From NCBI RefSeq assembly GCF_905220365.1, contig NC_061134.1:1503001-1567000 (forward strand): 64,000 nucleotides of DNA, read 5' to 3'. Shown here one piece after another: positions 47,025-59,000 of this stretch (its first letter is position 1; the number at the start of each line of letters is the position of its first letter). A model generated the notes under the pieces. The model saw only the letters and a program-made list of their open reading frames with translations, ran no database searches and had not been told where the DNA came from. The DNA is from Vanessa cardui (lineage: Eukaryota > Arthropoda > Insecta > Lepidoptera > Nymphalidae). The position numbers and the translations under genes were made by a program.

Positions 47025-50000
47025 GTTAGTTGTACTGTTTTCTAGCTTCACATTTCCTTAAGTGAATTTTTGATGTCAGACAAACTAATTGAAAAAAAAA
47101 CATAGTTATAACATGTCAATAAACTTAAGATACTTTTTTCCTACACTACTTTTAGACTTAGTGAAAGGATTATTACCCGCATTGTTTTCACATTGCATCA
47201 CTTCCTCATGTTGGTTTAGCATCTAAGTTGTTAAAAGTATTTGATTTCTCTTTTATTATATTTATTTATGTTACATATTTAATCATTTTTGTGTCGTTAT
47301 AAATGTACTAAAATTATTGCAAATCAAATATACAATATATATATTATTCAAGTGACCATTAATTATACAATGACCATTTTTACCACCATTAATTATACAT
47401 AACTCAACCGGAGTTAATAGATAAATTTTTTCCATTTTGGAAAGTAACCTCCAGCGAGAAAAAACAGCTAAATATTTACCTAGCAGTTATTTTATGAGAT
47501 TTACAATACATTTAGTATTCATAGTTATTGTTATAACATATTTACATTATATATAAATTGTTTACTTATAATATTTAAAAAAATATTTCATATTTTAAGA
47601 TTTTATATCAGTGCTCATTGTTATATTTTATATTCATTAAAGAAAATCTGCTGTCTGTTACAATGTCATGACTAAACCACTGATTCCATTTTTAAGAAAT
47701 TTTGTAATTTTGAAGCTAACTTAGATCAAGTTATAAGACCACCAAAGATAGGCATAGAATACTTTTCCACCTTTGTGGATAACCATTGTTTGCCACAAAC
47801 TGTACCAATTTTGTTGCAAACTGAATTCTACACACGGATTCATTCAGGGATCCACATAATAAAAACTATAAATACTTTTTACATATAAGTAGAATTAAGT
47901 GACACATTCAAAAGGTTCATTATTATATATTTAAATACTTTATCACACAAGAAATGCTTACAAAAGGGACATCAAAAATATTATAAAAACAATAATATAG
48001 GAATACTATATATTATACATACTATACATAACTACATCTGAATAATAAACACATAATAATATAATATCTTTATATTTTGTTCTAGAAAAAAGTTAAGGAA
48101 ATAAAGGAAAGCGCAGTATATACCGCTGATACTGCACCAGGAGACAAGAAGGACATATCTGGTTCTATGCCCGATGCCTACAGTCCATTATATGTGGAGG
48201 CAGCCTGGTATGCTTGGTGGGAAAAACAAGGATTCTTTAAACCTGAATATGGGGTATGTTTATATTATTTATTTATTGAACTTTTTTTTTTTTCTGGTAT
48301 AGGTTGGCGGACGAGCTTATGGGCCACCTTTTGGTAAGTGGTCACCATCACCCATAGACAATGACGCTGTAAGAAATATTAACTATTCCTTACATCGTCA
48401 ATGTGCCACCAACCTTGGGAACTAAGATGCTATGTCCCTTGTGCCTGTATTTACACTGGCTCACTCACTCTTCAAACCGAACCAAAACAATACTGAGTAC
48501 TGTTATTTGGCGGTAGAATAACTGATGAGTGGGTGATACCTACCCAGACGGGCTTGCACAAAGCCCTACCACCAAGTAAATTTATTATTTATTTATTAAT
48601 TATTATTATTATTTGTGTCATTAATAATGACACAAAAATGATTAATAATAATGATAACTGTATAGTTGGTATAATATATTTTTAGATTTTATGTAGTAAT
48701 TGTCTTTAATAAACACATCCAATGGTTTCAGAGGAAATCAGTACTGGAACCAAATCCTAAGGGAAAGTTTGTGATGGTGATTCCTCCGCCTAACGTGACA
48801 GGCTCCTTACATCTTGGACATGCTCTCACCAATGCTGTTGAAGATGCAATCGCAAGATGGCACAGGTATGTATGTTGTCATGAAGTACATTATAATCATC
48901 TGTATGTTACTTGATTGTCTTTCTTTTTGTTTTAAACTAGAATATTAGCTATAAAAATGCTTTGCAAAATAGAGTAAGCAATAAAATATTTGAAACATGC
49001 AAATTATTTTATAGTTTATTTACACATTAATGAATACTTAAGAAAAAACCGTAAATTTATGACATATAGCCCTCTTCTGCAAAACAAGAAAGTGAATCAG
49101 AAATTATCTTATTTTTCTATATTTTCATATAAATCAATCCAGTTTCCTTTAATAAATAAAAAAAATAAAATAAAATCTATTTATATCGGTTCATTTAGGC
49201 CTATAACAATTAGTAACCAAATCTCTTCAAACAATGTTAGTATGGAAATAGAACAAGTCTCATTTAATTTAATTAAAGCCTACCCATACCATACTGAGGC
49301 ACTAGTTACATGAAGATGTGTGCGTATCCAGTGCCTCAGCATGGGGCAATCAGACTTAACGGTGAGCACCTTTAACTTGGTGCTGGTGCGCCCCCTCACT
49401 GCACAGCAGCGATGCGATTCGTTTATGTAAGACTATAAAAGTCATCAGTGCGAGTATGCATTCTCTTCATAGCCGGGGGAGCCCCAACATCGCAATAATG
49501 TCGCATGGGTTTTGTAGTATTTTAGAAAATGTGATTAGTTAACAAAATTGTTATTATTTAGTTGTTAATATTTTTCCTAGGATGAACGGCCGAACAACTC
49601 TTTGGAACCCTGGTTGTGATCATGCTGGTATTGCTACTCAAGTTGTGGTTGAGAAGAAGTTGTGGAGAGAGGAAAAGAAAACGCGCCACGAATTGGGAAG
49701 AGAGGAGTTTATCAAGCGTGTCTGGGAATGGAAAAATGAGTAAGAAATTTAAAGATACATATATACAAACTATCGCTTAAATCAATATCCAATTTTTTTG
49801 TAACTATATTAATGTATAGCCTATTCCAATCCAAGATTAATAGTCCAAGAGTAACTAAATAGATTAACATATTGCATATGATATATGTATTTCATGTGAT
49901 TTGCTAACAACTTAGTATCATATTGCACCCTTTCAAGAGTTTATGATTAATATATCTTTATTTATAATACAACACTATTTCCCTTAACCACTTATATCTA

Positions 50001-53000
50001 ATTTAATTTGAATTCCAAAATTCCGGTAACAATTTTGTTGACGTTAAAAACGCCATTCTTATTCAAATCCAAGTCAAGTGTTTACTTGGCATTTACCCTG
50101 TTATGATTGTAATAGAGTATTGTAGACCCAGCTCCGACAGCTCAGACCCAGATAAACAGGAACATCAAATAATTAACAATATTTAATATGGTTTACAATA
50201 TTATTTTTTTTTCTCTACAATCATCCATCATCAATTCTCATGTCAAATTTAATAATATTCTATTTCTACTTTTATTTATAAAAATGTCAAACCAAAAAGT
50301 ATTCATTACATTCATATAATTCTGTGACTGAATATAGCTCAACAGCTAGAAGTTATACAAACTTTAATGATTATTTATAAATATTATATTTAAAATACTT
50401 TATAGGCATTCAGTATAATATCATCATCAGCCCATTTTTGTCCACTGCTGGACATAGGCCTCTCCCAGTGCACGCCACTGTGGTTGTTTCTCCGGCTACT
50501 CGCATCCAGCTCCTACCTGCCGCCTTGCGTATATCGTCACTCCACCGTGCCTGAGGACGTCCTACACTACGTTTGCCGAGACGCGGTCTCCACTCTAGAA
50601 CACGTTTTCCCCAACGGTTGTCAGTTCTACGACAAATATGACCAGCCCACTGCCACTTCAGCTTACTAATCCGGTGGGCTATGTCGATGACTTTGGTTCT
50701 ATGACGGATCACCTAATTTCTGATGCGATCCCTCAAAGAAACGTCGAGCATAGCCCTTTCCATAGCACGCTGAGTGACTTTTAGCTAGTGGACCAACCTT
50801 GTCGTGAGTGTCCACGTTTCGGCTCCGTATGGTAGGACGCACTGATTGAAGACTTTCGTCTTAAGGCAATCCTCCAAATGCAGCATACAGTACACATAAC
50901 TAATCAATAAATATTTGTCCTATGCAGAAAAGGCGGAAGAATCTACGAACAACTTCGTTCATTGGGATCCTCTTTGGACTGGTCCCGTGTCCGTTTCACG
51001 ATGGATCCCTCCATGTGCCGAGCTGTCAACGAAGCATTCATCAGGCTGCACGACGCAGGAGATATCTACCGTGCCAACAGACTGGTCAACTGGTCGTGTG
51101 CGCTAAAGAGTGCCATATCCGATATAGAGGTGGACAAGGTCGAGCTCACTGGACGGACTCTGCTGGCCATACCTGGATACACCAGCAAGGTAAGCTACTC
51201 GGCATTGAATCAGTAAAAATATTTTATAAACATACAACTGTCATTTCAAACATTCAGCTTACAGATTGAATCTGATATAGAACACTATTTTTTTTGTTAA
51301 ATATATAACATTGTATCAATTATTTGAATGTGCCTTTTGTTTTAGTTCGTTTAGTATTAGGTCACTTATTTAAACACGTAATTTATAAAACAGTGAGTCG
51401 AGATGGCCCAGTGATTAGAACGCGTGCATCTTAACCGATGACTGCGGATTCAAACCCAGGCAAGCACCGCTGATTCATGTCCTTAATTTGTCTTTATAAT
51501 TCATCTCGTGCTCAGCGGTGAAGGAAAAAATCGTGAGGAAACCTGCATGTGACAAATTTCATAGAAATTCTGCCACATGTGTATTCCACCAACTCGCATG
51601 GGAACAGCGTGGTGGAATATGTTCCAAACCTTGTCCTCAAAGGGAGAGGAGGCCTTTAGCCCAGCAGTGGGAATTTACAGGCTGTTGTTGTTGTTGTTTA
51701 TAAAACAGTTGAACAGTAAGTCGATACAAATGAATGCAGGTGGAGTTCGGAGTGATGGTGCATTTCGCGTACCGCACCGAGGACACGGGCGAGGAGTTGG
51801 TGGTGGCGACCACTCGCGTGGAGACCATGCTGGCGGACGTGGCCGTCGCCGTGCACCCGCAAGACCCACGGTACGCTCACTCATCCAAGCTAAAAAACTT
51901 ATAACCTTGTTTAAAAAAAAATATACAGGGTTATTGGTAACTCGACGTATATCCGTTAGGGGGTGATGCATAATCCAAAAGTGAACCATTTCTGAGTTAT
52001 CACGTTTTTTAGCTATTTTTAAAATTTGTCAAAAATGTAACTACAAAAATTTATTTAAAAAAAAAAGTATCAATTAAAATCTATTTTTTTCTTTTGTTTT
52101 ATAAAAACGATTAAACACTGGATATTTGTCAATATTTAAATACTAATTATCGGTCCAAAGTTAAAAATTCGATACGGAAAACGAAATTATTTCAATATTT
52201 TTTTCCTCAAAAATGCCTTCGTAATTAAAAAAATCATTATGGAACTTGGCCTGCAGATTATTTAAAAAACATAACCGATTTCTTAGCTTTCCAAAAATGT
52301 ATAAAAAGAAGGAAATTATTTAAAATCAATCGAAATAAAATCACCAGAAAGGACGCTGGCGGACATTCGTATTCGAACATGAACGAATTCGTACTAAAGG
52401 TCGCTCTTTAAAATTCTCACAAAATTAACTAAAAATAAAAACAAATGAAAAAAAAACTGACTTAATAAACTGACATACTTAATACAAAATTAAAATAAAA
52501 TTTAGAAACAGAAACAGTTCAATAGCTAAGTTATAAAAAACGCACATGAACGAATTCGTACGTCGTGTTACCAATAACTCTGTATATGTCACCGTAAGAT
52601 TACAAAATTCGTTAGATTACAATCTGACGAGACAGATTGTAGTCTAACGAAATATTGTGAACCGTGGAATATGATTGCAATTTAACGTATTATTTTTCGC
52701 TACATTGTAACTTCTAACCCCATTCGAAAACAAAATGTATTACGGTGTAGCTATAAAACCATAGACCAAAGTGTTGTCTTAGATTTTCGCGATTATTACA
52801 CATTGAAATAAAACTAGTTTTAACGGATTTAATCGAGCACTTTACAGCGTTCGTAGTCACGGGTAGGGTCCGTGACTACGAACGCTGTAAAGTGCTCGAA
52901 ACGTCGGGATGATAAAAATAATTAATATTCGCGATTTAAATCCGTTAAAACTAGTTTTATTTCATAGACCAAAGTATTAGATTCAGGTCTTATGTGATGT

Positions 53001-56000
53001 TTGTAGACTACAATTGACTTTAATAGTTCTAATACCATATAATTTTTCAGCTATAAACATCTGGTTGGGAAAAACTTAATACATCCGTTCATCAAGAGGA
53101 AACTCCCAGTCATCGCTGATGAATATGTTGATATGAACTTTGGAACAGGTAAGGGTTCTTCAGACAGACATATCATTTAAAAACAGGCACACAGAATACA
53201 TGACAGAAAGATATTAAGTTAAGTTTATAATTAAATTTTAAATTAACATTATGCACTGAAAAAAAATAGCACCAAATGTAGAATTAAAAAAAAAACTACT
53301 TATATAAGACTTTGTGAATGCTGTTCACTGTTGAGGAAATAAGTATTGAGCCACAGACTAACATTGAAACTTAAATAAAAGCAGATTATTGGAATTCAAC
53401 ATCTGAATGTTGTTATTATATGACTAAATAGAATACTTTGTGTGTAATTTTACATATTATAACTATACTGTTGGCATTGCTGAGTTGTTATAACAACAAA
53501 CAACAACAGTGTGTAAATTTCCCACTTCTGGGCTAAGGCCTCCTTCCTTTGAGGAGAAGGTTTGGAACATATTCCACAACGCTGTGCCACTGCGGTTTGG
53601 TGGAATACACATTATTTAATAATGTCTTATTTCATAGAAATTCTGCCACATCCAGGTTTCCTCACGATGTTTTTATTCACCGCCGAGCAGGAAATTAATT
53701 ATAAACACAAATTAAGCACATATATATAGTGGTGCTTGTCTGGATTTGAGCCCGCAATCATCGGTTAAGATGCACGCGTTCTAATCACTGGGCCGGCCCG
53801 GCTCAGTCGGCTCCGCTGACTGTTAAGATAGGCGCACACTGAGGCGCAACGCATAACAAAAATTCTCCTGAATCAGTTTCATACATTTTGTATGGGCTAT
53901 CGCACACCTCAGGCTGGCCGCGACGGGCCGCATCGCAACGCATTGGCGCATCACTAGCCAGGCGTATTTTTGCGGCGACGTTATGCGTTGCAATGCGGCC
54001 CGTCTCAGTGTGCGTTAGCAGACGCAGGTGGTGGTAGGGCTTTGTGCAAGCCCGTCTGGGTAGGTACCACCCACTCATCAGTTATTCTACCGCCAAACAA
54101 CAGTACTCAGTATTGTTGTGTTCCGGTCTGAAGGGTGAATGAGCCAGTGTAACTACAGGCACAAGGGACATAACATCTTAGTTCCCAAGGTTGGTGGCAC
54201 ATTGACGATGTAAGGAATAGTTAATAATTCTTACAGCGTTAATGTCTATGGGCGATGGTGACCACTTACCATCAGGTGGCCCATATGCTCGTCCGCCAAC
54301 CTATACCATAAAAAAAAACAAGTAGACGGCTGAATGAGTGCTCTTCGTCAGAACTATCCATCTTCTTAGATTGCCAAAACCTGACTGATTATAAGATATT
54401 GGGTCGCGGTGCGGCCCGATGCGCCTGCTATATGCTTTGGCGCAATTTTGCAATGCGATGCGTTGAGGCCCGCCGCGGCTATAGTTCGCGCGAGCCTTTA
54501 ATGGTTGTTTAAATTCCAGGCGCCGTTAAAATGTCGCCGGCGCATGATGTGAACGATTACGAGATCGGCAAGAAGCACAACCTGCCCTTCATCACAATCT
54601 TCGACGACGAGGGCCGCATGTTGGACAACTGTGGACAGTTCGCTGTAACTTTTTTTTTTAAGAAATACTAAAAATGCCTCTTTTCAATGAATTTCTCATA
54701 TTGTCCTAGAATTTGTACTAGACGTGGAGACGCCAATAGTCTAATAGATAAAATTCGATATTTAAAATCAAAATAAATACTTTTTTAATTTTACTAGGGC
54801 AAGAAAAGGTTCGACGTCCGACGCGAGATTGTAAAAGAACTGGCAAACGCAAACTTGTACAAAGAGACGAGGGATCACGCTATGGTGGTGCCGCTCTGCA
54901 GTCGCTCCAAGGACGTGGTGGAACCCATGCTTAAACCGCAATGGTAGGTTGGATATAAAAACAAATATACATTACCAATTTTATACTGTTGTTTTTTTTT
55001 TAAATACTGATAGATGGTTTATGTGATCAATCTACAAAATTATTTAAAGGTACATTCGCTGTGACAATATGGCGGCTGAAGCGATCAAAGCAGTGAAAAG
55101 CGGCGAGCTGAAAGTGATCCCTGACGTGCACGAGAAGATATGGTACCACTGGATGGATAACATCAGGGATTGGTGCATCTCCCGTCAGCTCTGGTGGGGA
55201 CATCGGATACCCGCCTACCGCGTCACATTGCCTACTGCCGAGGTAGATAATTGATCTATTAATTACTTTTTACTACCAAAAAATATATATCTAAGTCGAC
55301 AATCCTAAAATACTTAATTTGACGATGGAAATATCTTCTTGCAATCGACAATAAAGACCTCGTAACTTTCTTCCATTCAAAGATCTATCTCACATCGATG
55401 ATTCGTGATTTCGCGTCAAAAGTATCGATTTCGATATCGATATAATAGTAATGTGCAGCGTCCCCACAAACTTTATATACCTACGCAAAAACGATGTCTG
55501 GCAACACAATAACCGCCTGGCCACAGCCAGTATTGCGGCGCGGCGAGCGGCGCGGCTAGCGGTGAGCGCCGAAAACAAACGCTAGACAACGTACGAAGTA
55601 TGCCACAGCGGCGCGGGTTGACTGGCGCGGTGCGCGGCGGCGGCGGGCGGCGCGGTGTGCGAGCGAGACAAATGTACTAGAGAGCATCGAGGCGGCCACA
55701 GCTCAAAGCGGACGGACTCGCCAACGCGCGACCAAAACAAATAATTTTGTTTTTAACGCGCGTTGACCGCTGCGGTCGCAACTGGTCGAGCTGTGGCATA
55801 CCACCGCAATCCGCACCGCCCGCCGCCCCTCACGCCGCATCTCATCCCGCACCGCTGAAAGCTGTGGCCAGACCCTAATGATATACCGGTTGTGCGGCAG
55901 CCGCAGCGCGCGCGGCGGCGGCGCTCGCGCTCGGGCCGCAAGAAGGCGACGCGCGCGCGCCCCCACACGCGATCCGCGCGGGTGCGCACTCTTCCCTTAT

Positions 56001-59000
56001 ACGCCTTACACTCGCTTCCCCTTTGTTTCACGCTGTGTGCTTTAGTTTTTCGTAGAGATAATCGGTTAGTTCACCAACTTCATTTTGTGTGGCGTTTTAT
56101 TTTATTTTACCGCGCATGCGACACGCCAGTAGTTTCACCCGCACCATCTTGATGTCCGAAAATCCACAACAGCGCGATTTCTTAGACATTTTCTGCCTCG
56201 CACAACCACTCTGTGGAACCAGCTTTCGCCGGCGGTTTTTCCGAACCTATACGACATGGGAACCTTCAAGAAAAGAGCCTACTCCTTTCTCAAAGGCCGG
56301 CAACGCACCTGCAGCCCCCTGGTGTTGCAGATGTCCATGGGCGGTGGTAGTCACTTTCCATCAGGTGAGCCTCCTGCTCGTTTGCCGCCTATTCCATAAA
56401 AAAAAAAGGTGCGATGATTCGAGCACGTGATCGTTTGGTTTGCCCGGCTCGGTGCTTATGTCGTCTATTCCCGAATGTTTTCTAGTTGTTGATGTGGTTT
56501 AGTAGTAGCATTACACGCTTCGAAACGTTTTAAAAAGTAATATTTCATTTTTTTGTAACAAGCTACAAATTTCGACGGCATATAATTTGTCATAGTTGTC
56601 ACATTCACCGACCTAATAATCATATCTAACGAAAGGGTCACTAATAAATTTAATAGTCTGGAGCATTAACATTTCGCAAATGACGCCCCAGATCTTTTAA
56701 AAACAACTAATGTGTTGCCATTCTGTTATTCCATTATTTCACTGTTCATATTTTTGAGAAAAAAAATCGCATGGCCTTTATGTATAATCCTATAAATAAG
56801 ATATATTTTTTTAATTATTCAATAAAAAAATAATAATATTATAAATGTAGAGCATGTCGTGTATTTAAAATATTTACAAACACTGATTCACTATCAGATA
56901 CAGAGCTTGTGATATATTTCAACAATTTTCTAGGAGGGAGAGGAATATTGGGTGTCGGCCCACTCTGAGGAGGAGGCATTGTCGAAAGCGGTTTCGAAGT
57001 ACCAAGTGTCCGCGGCGAATATCAAGCTGACGAGAGACGACGACGTTTTGGACACGTGGTTCTCTGCTGGACTGTTCCCCTTCGCCATCTTTGGATGGCC
57101 GGACCAAACTGACGATTTACAGGTAATTTTTAAGTCATTGGAGTTTTGTGACTTAATTTGATGAATAGACTATTTGACTGGTTTTTAAAATCCATTTTAT
57201 ATTATTTAGTAGAAGTTAAGGAACCCAGTAAAAGTTGTGTTTTTTATTTCTAGTACATATTTGCCAAAAAATATCATATCAAAAATTCCATATTTAAATA
57301 GCGCGCAAAAATGCTACCTGGACAATATGGCGCTGCAATGGGGTCGGTGATGTCACTTTCTTGTATTTTAATCTGTGGTACATATAGTAGATAAGCAAAT
57401 TTTACAAGAAGGTGACTTCATCATACGCCCGGCCAATCAGGAGCGTTTTGTGTCACGTGACAAACGTTTGAAAAAATGCATTCGTTTTCAACTTTCGTTA
57501 GTAAATAACCATTTCTAAACTCATAATATACAGTGAATACAATAAATCACAATTTATTTTTCGCATTGTCAAATAGCCTATTATGAAGCTTTATACAATC
57601 CGAAAAAACAAGCAGATTATTGTTATTTATTTATACAGCAATTTATGCTTCTGACTACATCATTTTTTCCTCCAAATATTGCACAACAAGCACTTGTGAA
57701 ATGTTATATAGAATTATATTAAATGCAAAGCTACCAGTTTAGTTTGCAGATTATATCGAAAAGTATCGACAAGAAACTTAGTGAATCGATATTTATTCGC
57801 AGCTCATTTTCGGACGATGTCTATTTATAATTTCTTAGTCGGTGTTATTATATGAATCGCCTAATTTTCAGAACTGTACCAATAAATAAGGTACAGGTGA
57901 AGGTCAATATGATTACATCTGATGTGTATCCAAAGTTTTATAGATTTTTACCTCAAATTGCTACTGCAAACAGTAGCAAGAATATTATATGTATTGATAT
58001 TATTACAGGCGTTCTATCCGGGCTCGCTTCTGGAAACCGGACACGATATATTGTTCTTCTGGGTTGCCAGGATGGTGTTCTTTGGACAACGTCTTATGGG
58101 AAAATTACCTTTCAAGTTAGTATTGAAATTGTCGATTCTAAGAAGTAAATTAAATTGCTGTGTTTTTTTTTATTTTATGCTTGGGTAGTTCATATTCCGT
58201 CTGGGTCAATAAAATGTTTTTTTTTGTCATATCAGTCGAGTAACGTAGAGCGGTTTTAAGTTGATAGTGTTTTTAAGGGAAGATTTATAAGACTACGGTC
58301 AGACCTGCTGTCCTGTATGGAACAGAGTGTTGGGCCAGAAAAGGGATGAATGAATGACAACTGCATGTAGTGGAGATGAGAGAAATGTGTGGTGTTACGC
58401 GAATGGATAGACTAAAGAATGAGTACATAAGAGGAACTTTAAAAGTGACACCGAAGGCCGAGTAGTTATGTGGAAGTCGGCTATCATGGTATGGGCATGT
58501 AATGCGGAGGAATGAGGAACACATTGTGAGGAAGGTCTTGAGCATGGATGTAGATGGATACAGAGGTAGGGTACGACCTATGTAACGATGGATGGATTGT
58601 GTAAGAGATGATATGGCTGGAAGGAATGTTAAGTCAGATAGGGATGTATGGAAGAAGAAGATATGCTGCGCTGACACCAAATAAATTGAGGATAAGGCGC
58701 GAGCATAAAAAAATAAATGAGTATAATCATACGTGAATTATTTAGTTTTTAGTTATTTTTGATATTAGACGACCTCCGTGGTCGAGTGGTGTGTACACCG
58801 GTTTTCATGGGTACGCCATTCCGAGGTCCCGGGTTCGATTCCCGGCCGAGTCGATGTAGATTACCATTAGTTTTCTATGTTGTCTTGGGTCTGGGTGTTT
58901 GTGGTACCGTCGTTACTTCTGATTTCCATAACACAAGTGCTTCAGCTACTTACATTGGGATCAGAGTAATGTATGTGATGTTGTCTCATATTTATTTATT

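Larger units (their letters stand above)
55243..56933 (+). other. ValRS intron 10 (1.7 kb), with GC-rich core
   Basis: Contains a CpG-dense block (about 55515-56010) and LINE 3' DNA. Exons 10 and 11 join in frame, so open frames here are not ValRS coding. Confidence 0.75.

Noticed and set aside
55753..56152. Arg-rich frames in the GC-rich block as coding exons
   Set aside because: ValRS exons 10 and 11 join in frame without them; Arg runs are a by-product of CGC/GCG composition.
57852..58148. 98-codon frame across the ValRS exon 12 acceptor
   Set aside because: Out of frame with the synthetase and reads through the acceptor; the exon frame gives the conserved DILFFWVARM block.
58832..58842. 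Intact box B suggesting a functional tRNA gene
   Set aside because: No full cloverleaf can be drawn and the downstream body is shared with another dispersed copy; it is a SINE.
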